From: Homalodisca vitripennis
Taxonomy: Eukaryota; Arthropoda; Insecta; Hemiptera; Cicadellidae
Length of the DNA: 64,000 nt
Direction of reading: 5' to 3'
Assembly: GCF_021130785.1 (NCBI RefSeq)
Contig: NC_060214.1
Span: 105,374,001 to 105,438,000 of the forward strand
A program made the translations under genes and the position numbers. Under the pieces are notes generated by a model. That model worked only from the letters and a program-made list of their open reading frames with translations. It had not been told where the DNA came from and ran no database searches. Positions 48,791-59,329 of the stretch are shown in pieces (positions within the stretch are counted from its first letter, which is position 1; every line of letters begins with the position of its first letter).

Positions 48791-49139
48791 TGCCGGGCAT
48801 GCGAACTGCTTGCAAGAGTAATCAGGTTTGGAAGACTAAATCGTTTGATGTGAAAAATAAAACCAAGAGGTTATACACGCTTTGGTCGACACGCTGTCCA
48901 AAGCGTGTTGTAATGGAAGTTGCAATCACAGATAAGTACAAACATAGTTCACAAGAAGTCAGCGCATCGGATGAGACAAGTGGGAATAAGGGAACAGCAA
49001 ATGCCTGGTGCAAAAGACGAAGTCTACAAAACTAACGAGGTTTTCAAGGGGTTCTCAAGATAATACTCGCACCTTGTGTTTTTACATTAACCAATTAAAT
49101 CGAATTTAAAGATAACCTTACGAGACAATGTTTTTTTTC

Positions 49140-49310
49140 TGGTCAAAAAGGCGAGATAGAGGAAGCCACTCCACGTTGCCACCAGACTGCTGGCCCGGGC
49201 CGCCAACATGGGACGCCGTGCCAACCGATCAAGAGATTGAATCGGCCAATGGGGAGGAATCACCTGACGCTACGCCACCGTCTATACACTGTAGTACAGT
49301 CAGATCATTG
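49140..49310 (+). other. GC-rich patch, possible coding remnant
   Basis: A segment clearly richer in G and C than its surroundings. A plus-strand frame through it reads CWPGPPTWDAVPTDQEIE and an acidic, Pro-rich continuation. I do not recognise it; it may be a transposon gag-like remnant or an exon. Confidence 0.25.
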
Positions 49311-49904
49311 AGTATTAAATATATATGACACAAATATAAACCAAATTAATCTAAACAATGAAAGCAATATTTTATACTAATTAAAAATATATATTATACA
49401 CAGGCAGGCTCCCTTGAATTCACGTAGGAGTACAACAGAACAAACCTATACATAATTAAGAGCTACCTAAAATCACACAAGAGGGAGGTAGAAACACCTT
49501 GACCGTAGGGGGTTCCCTCGGAGTCGCCATGTGCATCACACTGTCACTACCAGAAACAAAGAGGGAGGAGGGTTGTCCTGCTGCAGTAGCAATGATACAT
49601 GAGAGTAACGCTGCTCTGAAATGAGTTCCTATGTTAGCGTGGTTAGCCAGATGTCTTGAGGTGGTAGGGCATGTTTGTACTCAAGAAATGGTTACGGTAG
49701 TCACACCACAGGAACATAAAGTTAATGTTAAAATGGTCACCTGATTGTTCGCCACAGTAGCTAACCAGCTGAGCTAAGAGATAAAAAAAACACACTGTTT
49801 CAGTATATGGTAGCGAAACACGCTTAAGAGGGGCAACAAAAGTTTGTTTTATATATTTTGGCTTACGTGCATTTCATGTACACTGTTTGTGCACCGCAAG
49901 TATT

Positions 49905-52350
49905 CTAAGGCCTCGTACCCACATTGGATGCGCCAGAGCACCCATACACTTCATACTGTATAGGGTCATTCATCTGTAGAGGACAGGGAATAGAGATGTC
50001 GGTCATACTTTTAAGTTCTGACACAAAAGAGCTCCACTTTTGGCAAAATTCAGTAAAATGGGGTTTATCCCAATTATTACCCAAGGGTCCGAGCAACTGT
50101 ATAAAATATTTGGCGGTCATTGTGTAAGGAGAGAGAAAACCACAAGGATCATAGACATTGGCAACAAGGCTAAGCACTTTACGCTTAGTAGGAGTCTCCA
50201 GGTAGACGTCAATGTTGTACGTTAACGATTCACTTTGAGAGGACCAATGTAGGCCTAGTATAGAGAAGTGGGAGTTATCTGGCTGCTGTAAAAAGACATG
50301 ATTTTTAAAGTGATCTTCACGAAGTCCTTTTAAAAGTTGGGGACCTAGAAACCCATTGCATAAGTTCGAAGCCTAGCTTCAAAAAGTGTGTGAGCTGGTC
50401 TTGAAGTTCTAATGTTGCTTCGACACTGTTAGCACCAACTATGATGTCAACCACATAACTATGATGGGTGAGGACTTCAGCTGGTCTTGTAGTTCTAATG
50501 GTGCTTTGACACTGTTAGCACCAACTATGATGTCATCCACATAACTTTGATCGGTGAGGACTTCAGCTGCATGGGTGAGGGAAGCATGCACATTCATCTT
50601 GGGCTGATTGCTTCTAAGTTTTCATGCCAATGTAGGGAGAGCTTTCTATATCATACAGTAGTGAGCTAGTAGACATCGAAAGGTTGATAGGGATGAGAAC
50701 GCCAAGATATGGGCTGGGCGGTTGATCACGAGTATGAACCTTGATTTACATTATAACACAGTGAAGAAGTTTTAGTCCTGTCATCAGGAGACTATAGAAA
50801 GTGAGGCCTAAACTACTGATCTTACAACTGGTATCAAAAACTCTAGTAGGAGTGCTACTATGAGTCATGAGGGAGAGAGAGAGAGAGGGATATTCTTCGT
50901 CAGATTTTCCATGTAGGGAGGGCGCTCTTCATGAGTCCAGAAACGCTGAAGAGAAGAGGAGATATTAACCTTATAATCTACCATATAACCTAGATGGGTG
51001 CTAAGAACATGTGGCATTTTAAGCCCAGAGAGTAGTGCTAACTCTTGAGTAGTTGAGGGTAGATGGCAGCTCACAGGAGTATGTTAATGGGGCCAGACAT
51101 TGAATGTGGAATCAGCCTGTATGTTGGCCTTCACCCACCGCAAGAATTCCGGGGATCATTTGCGTAGGTGGGGGTGGGGGAAAATCAACAATAATTTTTC
51201 AAAAATATAGAGAGGGTAGTTAGAGCCCAATTTGAGACGTGAGAGGACGCAGCGGTTATCCTAGGCATCATTAATGACCTAGTATGATGGTCAATTTTAT
51301 AGCAAAAGAGAGGGTCTTTGAGAGATGCATAACACGGGGTTGGATTGTGCATGTGCAGTGGTAGGCTTATATGCCTGAGAGGGAGATCTTCGACATTTGA
51401 AGGTCGATCTTGAAGGTCGTCAGGCATAAAGTGAAGTAGAGTGTGATGTTTTTTCTGACTGTGATTCAAAAGGCCTTAAAGTTTCATTGAGAGATGGTGT
51501 GTGTATCCAGGCATGAAACGCAACGGTTATCGGCCTTCACTATACTGTGGCGTGCGCGAGGGATATGCTTCCTGAACAGAGAACAGGTGAACACATGGTG
51601 GCCCGGTACCTTACACACAAAGCAATAGGGGCTATCAGGGACTTCTATCTTAAAAGGATACCTGGGGCGGAAGTGAAGAGCATGGTCACATTTATAGGAT
51701 AAAAATGTACCATTATAGGAGAGAGCGGTTTAGGCCTAGAATGTGAAACTTTGTTATCACGTGGGGTTGCCTGAAGATTAGTATCCTCAACGGAAGAGCA
51801 TTCGGTGTTCAGGAACTGACTGTATTATTTCCTGAACGCACGGAAAGGTGTGAATCTCATCACCTTCAAGTGGGCCGAAAGTTTTTAGATCAATCCGTAA
51901 TCAAGCTTTCGCAACAGATGTACAGAGAGAAGAGGGTTATTTTCAGTCATACTACAAAGCTTTGAGAGCTTTAGTTATGTTCATAGAACGAGTTTACAAA
52001 AGCACTCATGGGCTTGACAGCTCCATCTGACACACTAGGGAGGTCTAGTATGTGATTCAGACGTAAGGTTGTGAGGGGTCTAGAGTTATGATGGCGTTCA
52101 CGCAGTCAGTTCTACGCTATCAAGTAGTTAGGAGCAGTGAGATTCAGAGATTTCACTTAGTTGAGAGGTTCGCCCGATAAAACTGACAAAAGATGCTGAA
52201 ACTTAGTTACATTGGGTAAACTAGAATTCCAGTGGGTTGTGGAGCCAAACAGGTTTACGAAGGAGGTACATTGAAGAGTGGATTCGTCAACGTGTTTCAG
52301 ATACAATTTGGGTTGCTTAACACTGATTGTCATAAGCAGCTCATGCTAAT
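49905..52350 (-). pseudogene. BEL/Pao LTR retrotransposon gag-pol remnant
   Basis: Reading down the minus strand: 52300-52120 encodes a DUF1759-type gag core (TSFVNLFGSTTHWNSSL, then KFQHLLSVLSGEPLN); 51640-51550 a zinc knuckle CFVCKVPGHHVFTC (C-x2-C-x4-H-x4-C); 51470-51190 protease-region blocks (VLSRLKLGS); 51070-50900 the segment before the reverse transcriptase (LQRFWTHEERPP); 50550-50520 the catalytic SYVDDIIVGANSV; and 50177-49950 the C-terminal RT block SLVANVYDPCGFLSPYTM. That order and the YDPxGFLSP motif are typical of BEL/Pao. Many stops and frameshifts, and integrase not found. No LTR pair was located. Confidence 0.8.
50394..50565. repeat. 86-bp tandem duplication across the RT catalytic motif
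   Basis: Two adjacent units (50394-50479 and 50480-50565), each starting GCTGGTCTTG and containing GCACCAACTATGATGTCA. On the minus strand one unit keeps YVDD while the other reads YVVD. The unit length is not a multiple of three, so the duplication also breaks the frame. Confidence 0.85.
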
Positions 52351-52359
52351 CTTGAGAAT

Positions 52360-53280
52360 GTACAGAGCGAGACTAACCTACAATGCTCGATACGCATTTC
52401 AATTACACTAGATATCTGTGTATAAAAGCAATTGATTTGATCCAAATTTTGAGAAAGTATGGCACTGTTCGCGTTTTTTTTCAAATTCAAGAAGACGCAA
52501 ATAACACAGTTTCAAAGTTAGTACGCCTTTTAGAGATCTGCGTATTGTAGGTCTTAAGAGCGCGAAGATGAACTTAAATGAGGGGAGGGGGCGAATCTTC
52601 AGTTTTTAACAGTTTTTTTTTTATTTTCAGTATCAAACTCACTAGTTTTAATAGGTCGAGTGTAATAGAGTCAGTCGACACGATAAGATTCCGGTTTAAG
52701 TTCTCGAGGCACGATGAACAATATTAAGTACAGTACAACACAGCAAAATAAAAGACGACTAAAGAGAAATAAAACACAGTATAAAATACAGACACTATAT
52801 AAGGTAGACTGGGATAACTATAATAAACAATGTTAATACCTGTAAACAATTATTAAACTCAAGATATTCAAATTTTAAGAGAAATGCCAAGTGCTACGTT
52901 GTTAAATCCACAAAAAGAGAAATAAATGCCTAATTAGTAGACTAATAAGAAAAAAATATTTCCAACTTGGGTTCAGCATAATTAAATATCTATCAAAACA
53001 ACAAAGAGCTAATTAGTTCCAGTAGTAGATTTGAATGGCAGTAAGAAAAAACTGTTTCATTTGATCGGACTATACCAGCCAATTAGATTGCAATACGCCA
53101 TAAAGGACTAGTTAATCTATTAATAAGTAGCGTAATTAAGTAGGCTTTAATATTTTAGAGTAAAAAAGGGTGAACTGGATTTATATCGAATAACAACAAT
53201 TATTAAGAGAAGTGTAGCTTAAATGAATCTGGTTTTATCTTGTATGTGGTCTGATTAGACAGAGAGAAAGAGAGTTAATT
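52360..53280. other. Region upstream of BEL/Pao remnant
   Basis: May contain the element's 5' LTR and leader, but I could not find a matching LTR copy near 49100-49900. AT-rich, no gene. Confidence 0.3.
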
Positions 53281-53478
53281 ATTGTAGAGAAGTTATAGCA
53301 TGACTGGTGACTTCGAGATGCGCCGTAGGCAAAGACAGTACTAAAGTGGTGGGGGGTGGAGCGGCTCAGCTGTTGCCGTATTTAGCCTTGTGAACTTCGG
53401 TCACCAGTCTTCTATACGTGCCGCCCAAAAACATTCGCTTGTGCCAATTCACGAGTTGTAATACAATTTGTGAATTAA

Positions 53479-53900
53479 TTGCGTTGTGCTCATTACGTTT
53501 TAGGGAAAGAGTTTGTGATGGATCGTAATGTAAAAAGTAAAATTGGAGGTAGAAAGGTTATACACGGCCAAACAAGAGAAGTGATTGCAAATGTTTACCA
53601 TTTTATGAAACGGGAAGCTGAAACCAACACACTTATAAATTTGAAGAAAGTTCAACAGCGTGTCGTAGAGGCAACTGGAATTTCTGAAAGTACACTGAGA
53701 CGAACTTTGAAGGAGGAAAAAAAATAAGTCCAATTGGCAATTCTTTTAGTACGCCCAACAAAGTAAGAAAACGCAAACATACTAAAAGTGATCTGGACAA
53801 TTTTGATTTGGGTGTAGTTCGAAGAACAATAAATAATTTTCATCGACAATGGGGTTTTGTTATGTTAACTATTGCGTGTGGATCGTTGGCGTTATTGTTA
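53479..53900 (+). pseudogene. HTH-containing transposase N-terminus, one frame break
   Basis: The first frame (53479-53727) encodes GGRKVIHGQTREVIANVYHF and GISESTLRRTLKEEKK, a helix-turn-helix pattern seen at the start of uncharacterised arthropod transposases. At a run of A residues (53718-53726) the frame shifts and continues with SPIGNSFSTPNKVRKRKH, then DNFDLGVVRRTINNFH, a second typical block, before a stop near 53905. The catalytic domain is missing; 53905-54240 shows nothing. The shift at a homopolymer may be a real mutation or a sequencing error. Confidence 0.5.
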
Positions 53901-54269
53901 TTTTAATAATACATCATTAAATTAACTTGATACAAGTTGGTAGATAAAACTGAGTTTTTTTCTTATTCTACTGTGTATATTGACAAATTAGTTTAACCAG
54001 TTTTATATTAATTTTTAATTTAGCAGCTAGGCTATGTCAGTTGAAAATTTTGTAGTGATAATTGTATCTACTATCGTAAATCCTGAAGCTTACACGGTTA
54101 GTATATGATAAATTGAATTTTAATGGCTAACAAAGCGTAACAATTACAATTCTGAACTGTTGTCGTCGTTGGAGATCAAGAATAATATAAATTCCTACCC
54201 CTTTCCAATTTATGAGAACCCTTTGTTACCGCCAGGTATCTCTACTGCGAACTCATTAAGAAGGGTGAG

Positions 54270-54499
54270 CTATGAACACAATTTCGGCAGAACATAGTCA
54301 TTGTTAAGATCACGTACATCCGGTCCCAATATTTCCAAGATTTTCCTGTATTGAATTCCCCATCATAAAAGTCCGTCGCCGTAACTACAAAAGAGTCTAG
54401 AAATGTTAAAATATTCTCAACGTCTCCTATACTACTCGTAAATTGCTCATCATAAAAGACCACCGTGGTAAGAACATAAGGGTCTAGAAATGTTGGCAA
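54270..54499 (-). other. In-frame 87-base repeat, possible coding remnant
   Basis: On the minus strand an 85-codon frame contains two 29-residue repeats in a row, opening TFLDPYVLTTVVFYDEQF and TFLDSFVVTATDFYDGEF. The unit of 87 bases is a multiple of three and the copies differ while keeping aromatic and acidic positions, so it was probably once coding. The family is not recognised. Confidence 0.35.
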
Positions 54500-54510
54500 A
54501 CACTACAATA

Positions 54511-54546
54511 TTCGGCTCCCGCCACCACTATGAGCCGGGAGCCGAA
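54511..54546. other. Perfect 11-bp GC-rich stem-loop
   Basis: TTCGGCTCCCG (54511-54521) pairs with CGGGAGCCGAA (54536-54546) around a 14-base loop, close to the right end of the TIR element. Confidence 0.85.
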
Positions 54547-54659
54547 AACTCTCAGTAGGGGTAGTAGCACCGTATTCACTCCCCTACTCTAGATTGTGCC
54601 CCCACGCGCTCACCTCCTCCACACCTCACGCGCATCCCACCGGTCATGCTATAACTTCC

Positions 54660-55400
54660 CTACAGTAAATACTATTAAGAGGAATTAAAAACCTGCGAAT
54701 GCATGTACTAATCTTTACACACAAGAGTAATTGTAAATAATACAAATCAAATCAGTCCTAGAGTAACAATATCTCAAATAATTGGCAAGATGTTGGAGGC
54801 AACAAAACTCATCACAATTTCAAATTAGTATTTACGAGAATGTAACAACTTACTATAGAGATGAATACATTTGGAACCAACAAAAGATATATAGAGATTA
54901 CAATAATTTAATTGTTATGTAACAGTGACATAGCAGTAAAATATGTTTGTACCTCTTAAAGAACAAAATGTATGTTTGAGAAAGGACAAATATTACAGCC
55001 TATTGGAATATAACACTAATTTGAACATAGAACAATATAAACAAGTCAAGAACAATAAAGTCATTCCTTTAGTAACTAAGTTTATCGGCTCTAAATTAGT
55101 AACTGAGTCTAAATATAGGTTACATTTATCTAACATGATACCATATTATTTTTATCCATTTACTGTGTTATATTACTTATTACTGTACAGTCAATATTTT
55201 AACATTACTAAGAGGTCTATTTCTCTCTCTCTTGGAAATCTTAATCAGTGATAGTTTCATCTAAATTTGCTAGAATTTTATCTCAAAACAATTGCGGGAA
55301 GTGTCCAACTTCTGTAGTATTCATTTTTATAAAATTAATATTGAAAGAAAATAATGTCACTTTAAATAGAATCTTCAAGAAACGGAGCGTAGAACGACCG
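54660..55400. other. Region upstream of the GPCR exon
   Basis: AT-rich; the 102-codon ORF at 54943-55251 is unlike any family I know and its composition matches the background. It may be 5' intron or leader of the receptor gene. Confidence 0.3.
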
Positions 55401-55410
55401 ATTAACACTC

Positions 55411-56198
55411 ATGAAACCAAAACCTTGGTGCAGGGAAACGTCAGTGCCGGCGGCGGGGTGGTGCCTGGCGTTGTGCGTGGTCTTCGAGCTCTTCGTCGCC
55501 TTCTGGATCTCGTTCTACATTATCTGCCCTCAATGTTGGCCCTTTCCTCAGAAATGGGAGCCTCCCAGCTCACCTGATCCACACTGCCCCGTGCCTCCGT
55601 GTGTCCGCAAGTGCTGTCCCCAAGGAGAGCAACTGGTGGTGGAGCTGCCGAACACCTGCAAACCCACCAACAGTTCAGAGTTCAGCCTGGAGTCTGTACC
55701 AATCTGGGAGAATAAAAATATAGAGGAGTATATGGTTGCAACAGACTATAGTCGTTTCCAGATCATCAACTACGGACTCTGCCCCTTTGGCTTGTACGTG
55801 CTGGATTCCTCCTACGAGGATGACAGGAACGCCCTGTTGGCCAACGGTTCCCTCGTCATGTTTAAGTCAAAGGAAGCCGTGGACCACAAAGATTACTGCA
55901 TCGACACATACAAAGGGAAAGAGGGCACCTACGTATTCCGCTGTTTCCCAGATCAGGTGAGAAATGAGTTGACGGAAATGGAGAAGATGGTGTTCTCCGT
56001 GGCTCTCACTATCTCTATCCCGTTCCTCCTGGCCACGGTGCTTCGTGTACCTCCTGCTCCCAGAGCTAAAGAACCTGCACGGCAAGAGTCTCCTCTGTCA
56101 CGTGTCCAGCCTCAGCATAGCCTACATCTTTCTGGCTCTGATGCAGAGCAACTTTCTCTCCATGAACGTTGAACAGCCAACTCTCTGTGTGTTTTGTG
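55411..56198 (+). CDS. Methuselah-like GPCR, ectodomain exon with one frame break
   Basis: GC-rich coding sequence. From the ATG at 55411 comes a hydrophobic segment (WCLALCVVFELFVAFWISFY, residues 17-36; signal peptide or anchor), then a Cys-rich Methuselah-type ectodomain: CVRKCCPQGE (64-73), SRFQIINYGLCPFGLYVLD, DYCIDTY and YVFRCFPDQ. Residues 190-209 start the first transmembrane helix (EMEKMVFSVALTISIPFLLA). At about residue 210 (near 56040) the frame is lost, but one base on it resumes with FVYLLLPELKNLHGKSLLC and HVSSLSIAYIFLALMQSNFL, TM1 end and TM2. It runs to CVFC, followed by a strong donor GTGAGT (56199-56204). Remaining helices should be in later exons, which I cannot find before 64000. 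The family in insects responds to peptide ligands and is linked to stress resistance. The frame break means either a pseudogene or a sequencing error. Confidence 0.8.
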
Positions 56199-56239
56199 GT
56201 GAGTCTTTAGCGTAATAATTTATCTTAATCCACCAATCA

Positions 56240-56790
56240 TCTATTTGTCTTTTAATAATTCACAATTGACTTTGAATAACAGTGAAGAACATGTAGATTA
56301 TGTAGATAACATAAGTTTACATTTAGAATACCCTTAGCTTTAACCAGTTTAGGTTTAAATGTTTCAACCAAACACGAAACCAGTGAACCAGCCATTGTTC
56401 TGTTCAATAAAAACTTGGTCACAGCAATTTCTCCAAGACCTAAGGCCAGTTTATTCTGCCGGAATATACTCATTGAGAACAGTAAAACTACGGTTGTACA
56501 GGTAGATCAGTCCATCCAACAGCTTGTAGCACACACTTTGTAGAGCTGTGGTACTGTAACTACCAACCTACTTAGCTGGTTTCCCTGACTTTAACATTGC
56601 TACTATTTTAGACATTATAAATAATTTACGCAAAGAGCCAGTAGTCAGCATGATATTGACCATTTTGAAAAACCATCCTCCTACTTTAGGGCCAAAAATT
56701 AAGTATTCTGACATAATAAACCATACGATATAGTATAACGAACAAAGTCTAACAATATAAAGAAATGTACCAAAACCATATCTTAGCACA
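56240..56790 (-). pseudogene. BS/X-element-like LINE reverse transcriptase fragment
   Basis: The minus strand reads SEYLIFGPKVGGWFFKM, SKIVAMLKSGKPAK, SVCYKLLDGLIYLYNRS and RNCCDQVF. KxGKPA, LLSVCYKLLxRLIYNR and the GFRxGRNCCDQVL region are the usual order before RT motif A in BS- and X-type (Jockey-clade) LINEs. Stops and frameshifts interrupt it. It lies just downstream of the receptor's splice donor, so it is probably inside that intron, in reverse orientation. Confidence 0.7.
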
Positions 56791-56799
56791 GAACGGTCT

Positions 56800-57560
56800 G
56801 TATTTACTTTCCATTATTTACAGGTTCTCAAAAAGCGTCGGTAAACTAAACAACTAAACGCCAGCAGTAAATAAATAACGTCGGGCAAGTAAAGAATAAA
56901 TCATTTCTGAAATAATATAAGTCGGATGTGTACCTCCATGGTCATGGGACTTCCCATCTCACTTCACAAATTTACTTACAGATAAATGATATTGCAAGTA
57001 CCGATAATCTATTTCATTTCACAAAGCGTTTCTATAATCTTATGTATGGAATTGAATATTTGCATTTTCCTTAAAATCCTTAATAACCAATTATTAAACT
57101 AAATAAATTCCACAAAATTTTTTTAACTTAATCCAGACCATTTGTTCAGTCAGGCGTATCATATCTATCTAAAACCATAAACTCTTTTCCAAAATTCGTC
57201 ATATTTAATCGTCATAGATTGTACGGTCCCAGAGTACACACCCCCCTTACAGGTTGTTCCTCGATGGTAGTGAACGTAAAACTCTAGCGGTCTACAGGTA
57301 CTGTCTTAATATCGTAACGAGTCATCATGGTCTGTTAACAAGTTAAATAAGTTGGAACTTTGTATAAAAAGTTATCTCGGCTAAGTTCATTACCCAGCTT
57401 GTTACACCATTTCATTCCAATTTTCAGACTTTCAGTTTAGACTTATATAAATTCACAATTCCGTTATTTATGGGCCTAGAGTTAAACTGTTTTGTACAAA
57501 TGAATTTGGCTTTCTGTATTTTTAAAATAAACAAAATTAGTAGTTGTCACAAAATCTACC
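56800..57560. other. Presumed intron or intergenic DNA
   Basis: AT-rich without recognisable features. Confidence 0.35.
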
Positions 57561-57563
57561 CAC

Positions 57564-57612
57564 CTCTTCGGTCAGAGACATCAGTAGGTGAGCCAGCCTC
57601 GATGTGACATAA
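57564..57612 (-). other. Candidate 49-base exon on the minus strand
   Basis: On the minus strand a good pyrimidine-rich acceptor (TTGTTTTATTTCAG) precedes, and a donor (GTGGGT) follows. One frame reads VTSRLAHLLMSLTEE. No partner exon found; weak. Confidence 0.2.
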
Positions 57613-57899
57613 CTGAAATAAAACAAATATAAATGGTTTTAGTACAAATCTGCGTTTTAAAGTTAGTGATTAAAGTAATGTTTTTATTTTGGATAAATTA
57701 AGTTTATATTCTTGTTATCATTTATTAATCATCCATTATCACTTATCATTTCTGCGGTTGTTATCTGGTTGTCATCTTATTGTCAAAGACTTGCTTGTTG
57801 TAGCTATGATGTATTTGTTTTTTCTTAGATTACGAGTATACATAAGTTGCACAATGTTGTCATTACGTTGTTTTTCCATACGAAGATTTACATTAATTA

Positions 57900-58095
57900 T
57901 TATGTCGATGAGTACATATTCATGCTGCTGATCGCGTCTCGATCTCCACACACAGGCTATGCCCATGTGGAGATCATTTCCTGTTTTGCATGTATGTTGA
58001 TATCTTTGTATCTGTAATGAAATAAATAAATATTCATTTCATTTCATTTAATTTTCATTTCATTTCATTTCATTTTCATTTCATTTCATTCTTCA
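57900..58095 (+). mobile_element. LINE 3' end: hairpin plus (TTTCA)n tail
   Basis: GATCTCCACA (57941-57950) and TGTGGAGATC (57966-57975) form a perfect 10-bp stem with an inner GGC-TAT-GCC. It is followed by AATGAAATAAATAAAT and then a TTTCA/CATTT simple-repeat tail to about 58093, as at the 3' end of many insect LINEs. No coding part upstream is recognisable, so this copy is severely truncated. Confidence 0.5.
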
Positions 58096-58314
58096 GATTC
58101 TTGTCTTATAACAAGACATTATCAGGAGGTTACTGTTGGGTCTTGATATAACATGTCTAAGAGACTGCTATTACTGTATAATCTTAAAGCTAACCGTCTG
58201 TTAGTAAAACGTGAATTAGTATTAGTTTGAACCTCCTTTGGGTGTATTGAGTGTTTACAAATTTATTTATTCTGATTTTTTCTCATTACCATCATAGTTA
58301 CCCAATGTAAAATA

Positions 58315-58480
58315 TTCACTAATGCTCAGCCAAATTACAAGGAGTAACATGCACCATAATCGAACTCAGGGTTCCTCGTGTAGAAATTAAGCTTCGTGCT
58401 AAATTACAATTCTATAGTTCAATTTTGAAATATCGTGCAAATAGGCAGACAAACAGAAAGTGTTTTTTCAGCAGCCACAC
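58315..58480 (-). repeat. Dispersed repeat family, copy 3
   Basis: On the minus strand: TCTGTTTGTCTGCC, then GAAGCTTAATTTCTACACG and CCTGAGTTCGATTATG, then TTGGCTGAGCATTAG. The GGCTGAG block follows the rest here instead of leading it, which suggests the family exists as tandem units cut at different points. Confidence 0.5.
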
Positions 58481-58499
58481 TAGTCATATAAAACAGCCA

Positions 58500-59320
58500 A
58501 CTAAATTTTAGGTTGTATTAGTTACCACATATCGAATGTATTGGGTCAGAAACTATATTCGTACGCTCTTGTGGTTTAGTTGCAAATCGAAAAACTATAT
58601 TATTTAGAAACCGGTTGCGCGATGACTCGTGATATAAAGGTACTAGTCTATATGTATAAACTCGAAACTTAATACATATAGACTACTTTTTGTCCAAAGC
58701 AGAACTATATAGATTTAGGAGTTGAGGGTTGATGAGTCAGCAAAGTTTCCCTTATAATCAGTTGCAATTGTTCGTTAAAAAAACATTCGTTATGTTTTTT
58801 CCAGTTCTTGATATTTATTTGTTTCGGTTTATTGCCTGAGCTTTAGTCTTTTGTCTACCTTTTGTGACCGTGTATATATAAAGCTAGACACATTTTATCT
58901 TATATACCTTTATGCAATGCCTAAGGGGGAAAACAAACGTACCAGTGCAAGTATGTAAAGTGGGAGTGGTGGGAGGTTTCTTAACTGGAATGAGAGGACC
59001 ACTTAACGGATTAACCCGAGTAAACTCAGGACCCACTTTAATTGTCGATACAAAATGGATTAACCCGAATAGACTCGTGCTCGACCTTATAATGTAGTTT
59101 AGTGAATTCCCGCGAGACTGCAGCACTTCTCGAACACATAGCATTTTGTTGATTATCCTTATCCCTACTGCACAGTGCCACTGGCTCGGATGTAAACAAT
59201 CTAAGCTACTCGTGTGCCACTACAAGTGCATTTCCTTTATTGTTCTATCATAACAATTTTGGAATGAACAGTGACGATTATCGTGATTCTGAAAATTAAC
59301 ATTTGAAAGAAAGTAGTAGT
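58500..59320. other. Intergenic DNA
   Basis: No gene recognised; overlapping ORFs on both strands near 58884-59144 lack known domains. Confidence 0.4.
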
Positions 59321-59329
59321 GAAATGAAA

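Larger units (their letters stand above)
53285..54655 (+). mobile_element. TIR element carrying an HTH-like transposase fragment
   Basis: Inverted ends GAAGTTATAGCATGACTGGT (near 53289) and, read from the right on the minus strand, GAAGTTATAGCATGACCGGT (near 54653) differ at a single base over 20 positions. Inside is the HTH-like ORF and an in-frame 87-base repeat. No target duplication was resolved. The superfamily is not certain; Tc1/mariner-like is possible from the type of HTH protein. Confidence 0.65.

Noticed and set aside
52360..53280. 5' LTR of the BEL/Pao element
   Set aside because: I could not find a second matching copy at the other end of the element, so no LTR is called.
54943..55251. 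A 102-codon ORF just upstream of the receptor exon
   Set aside because: Composition matches the AT-rich background, unlike the GC-rich exon next to it, and no domain or splice structure supports it.
58884..59144. 86-codon minus-strand ORF with Pro/Thr-rich part
   Set aside because: Overlaps an equally long plus-strand ORF, no domain recognised and no splice context; likely chance.
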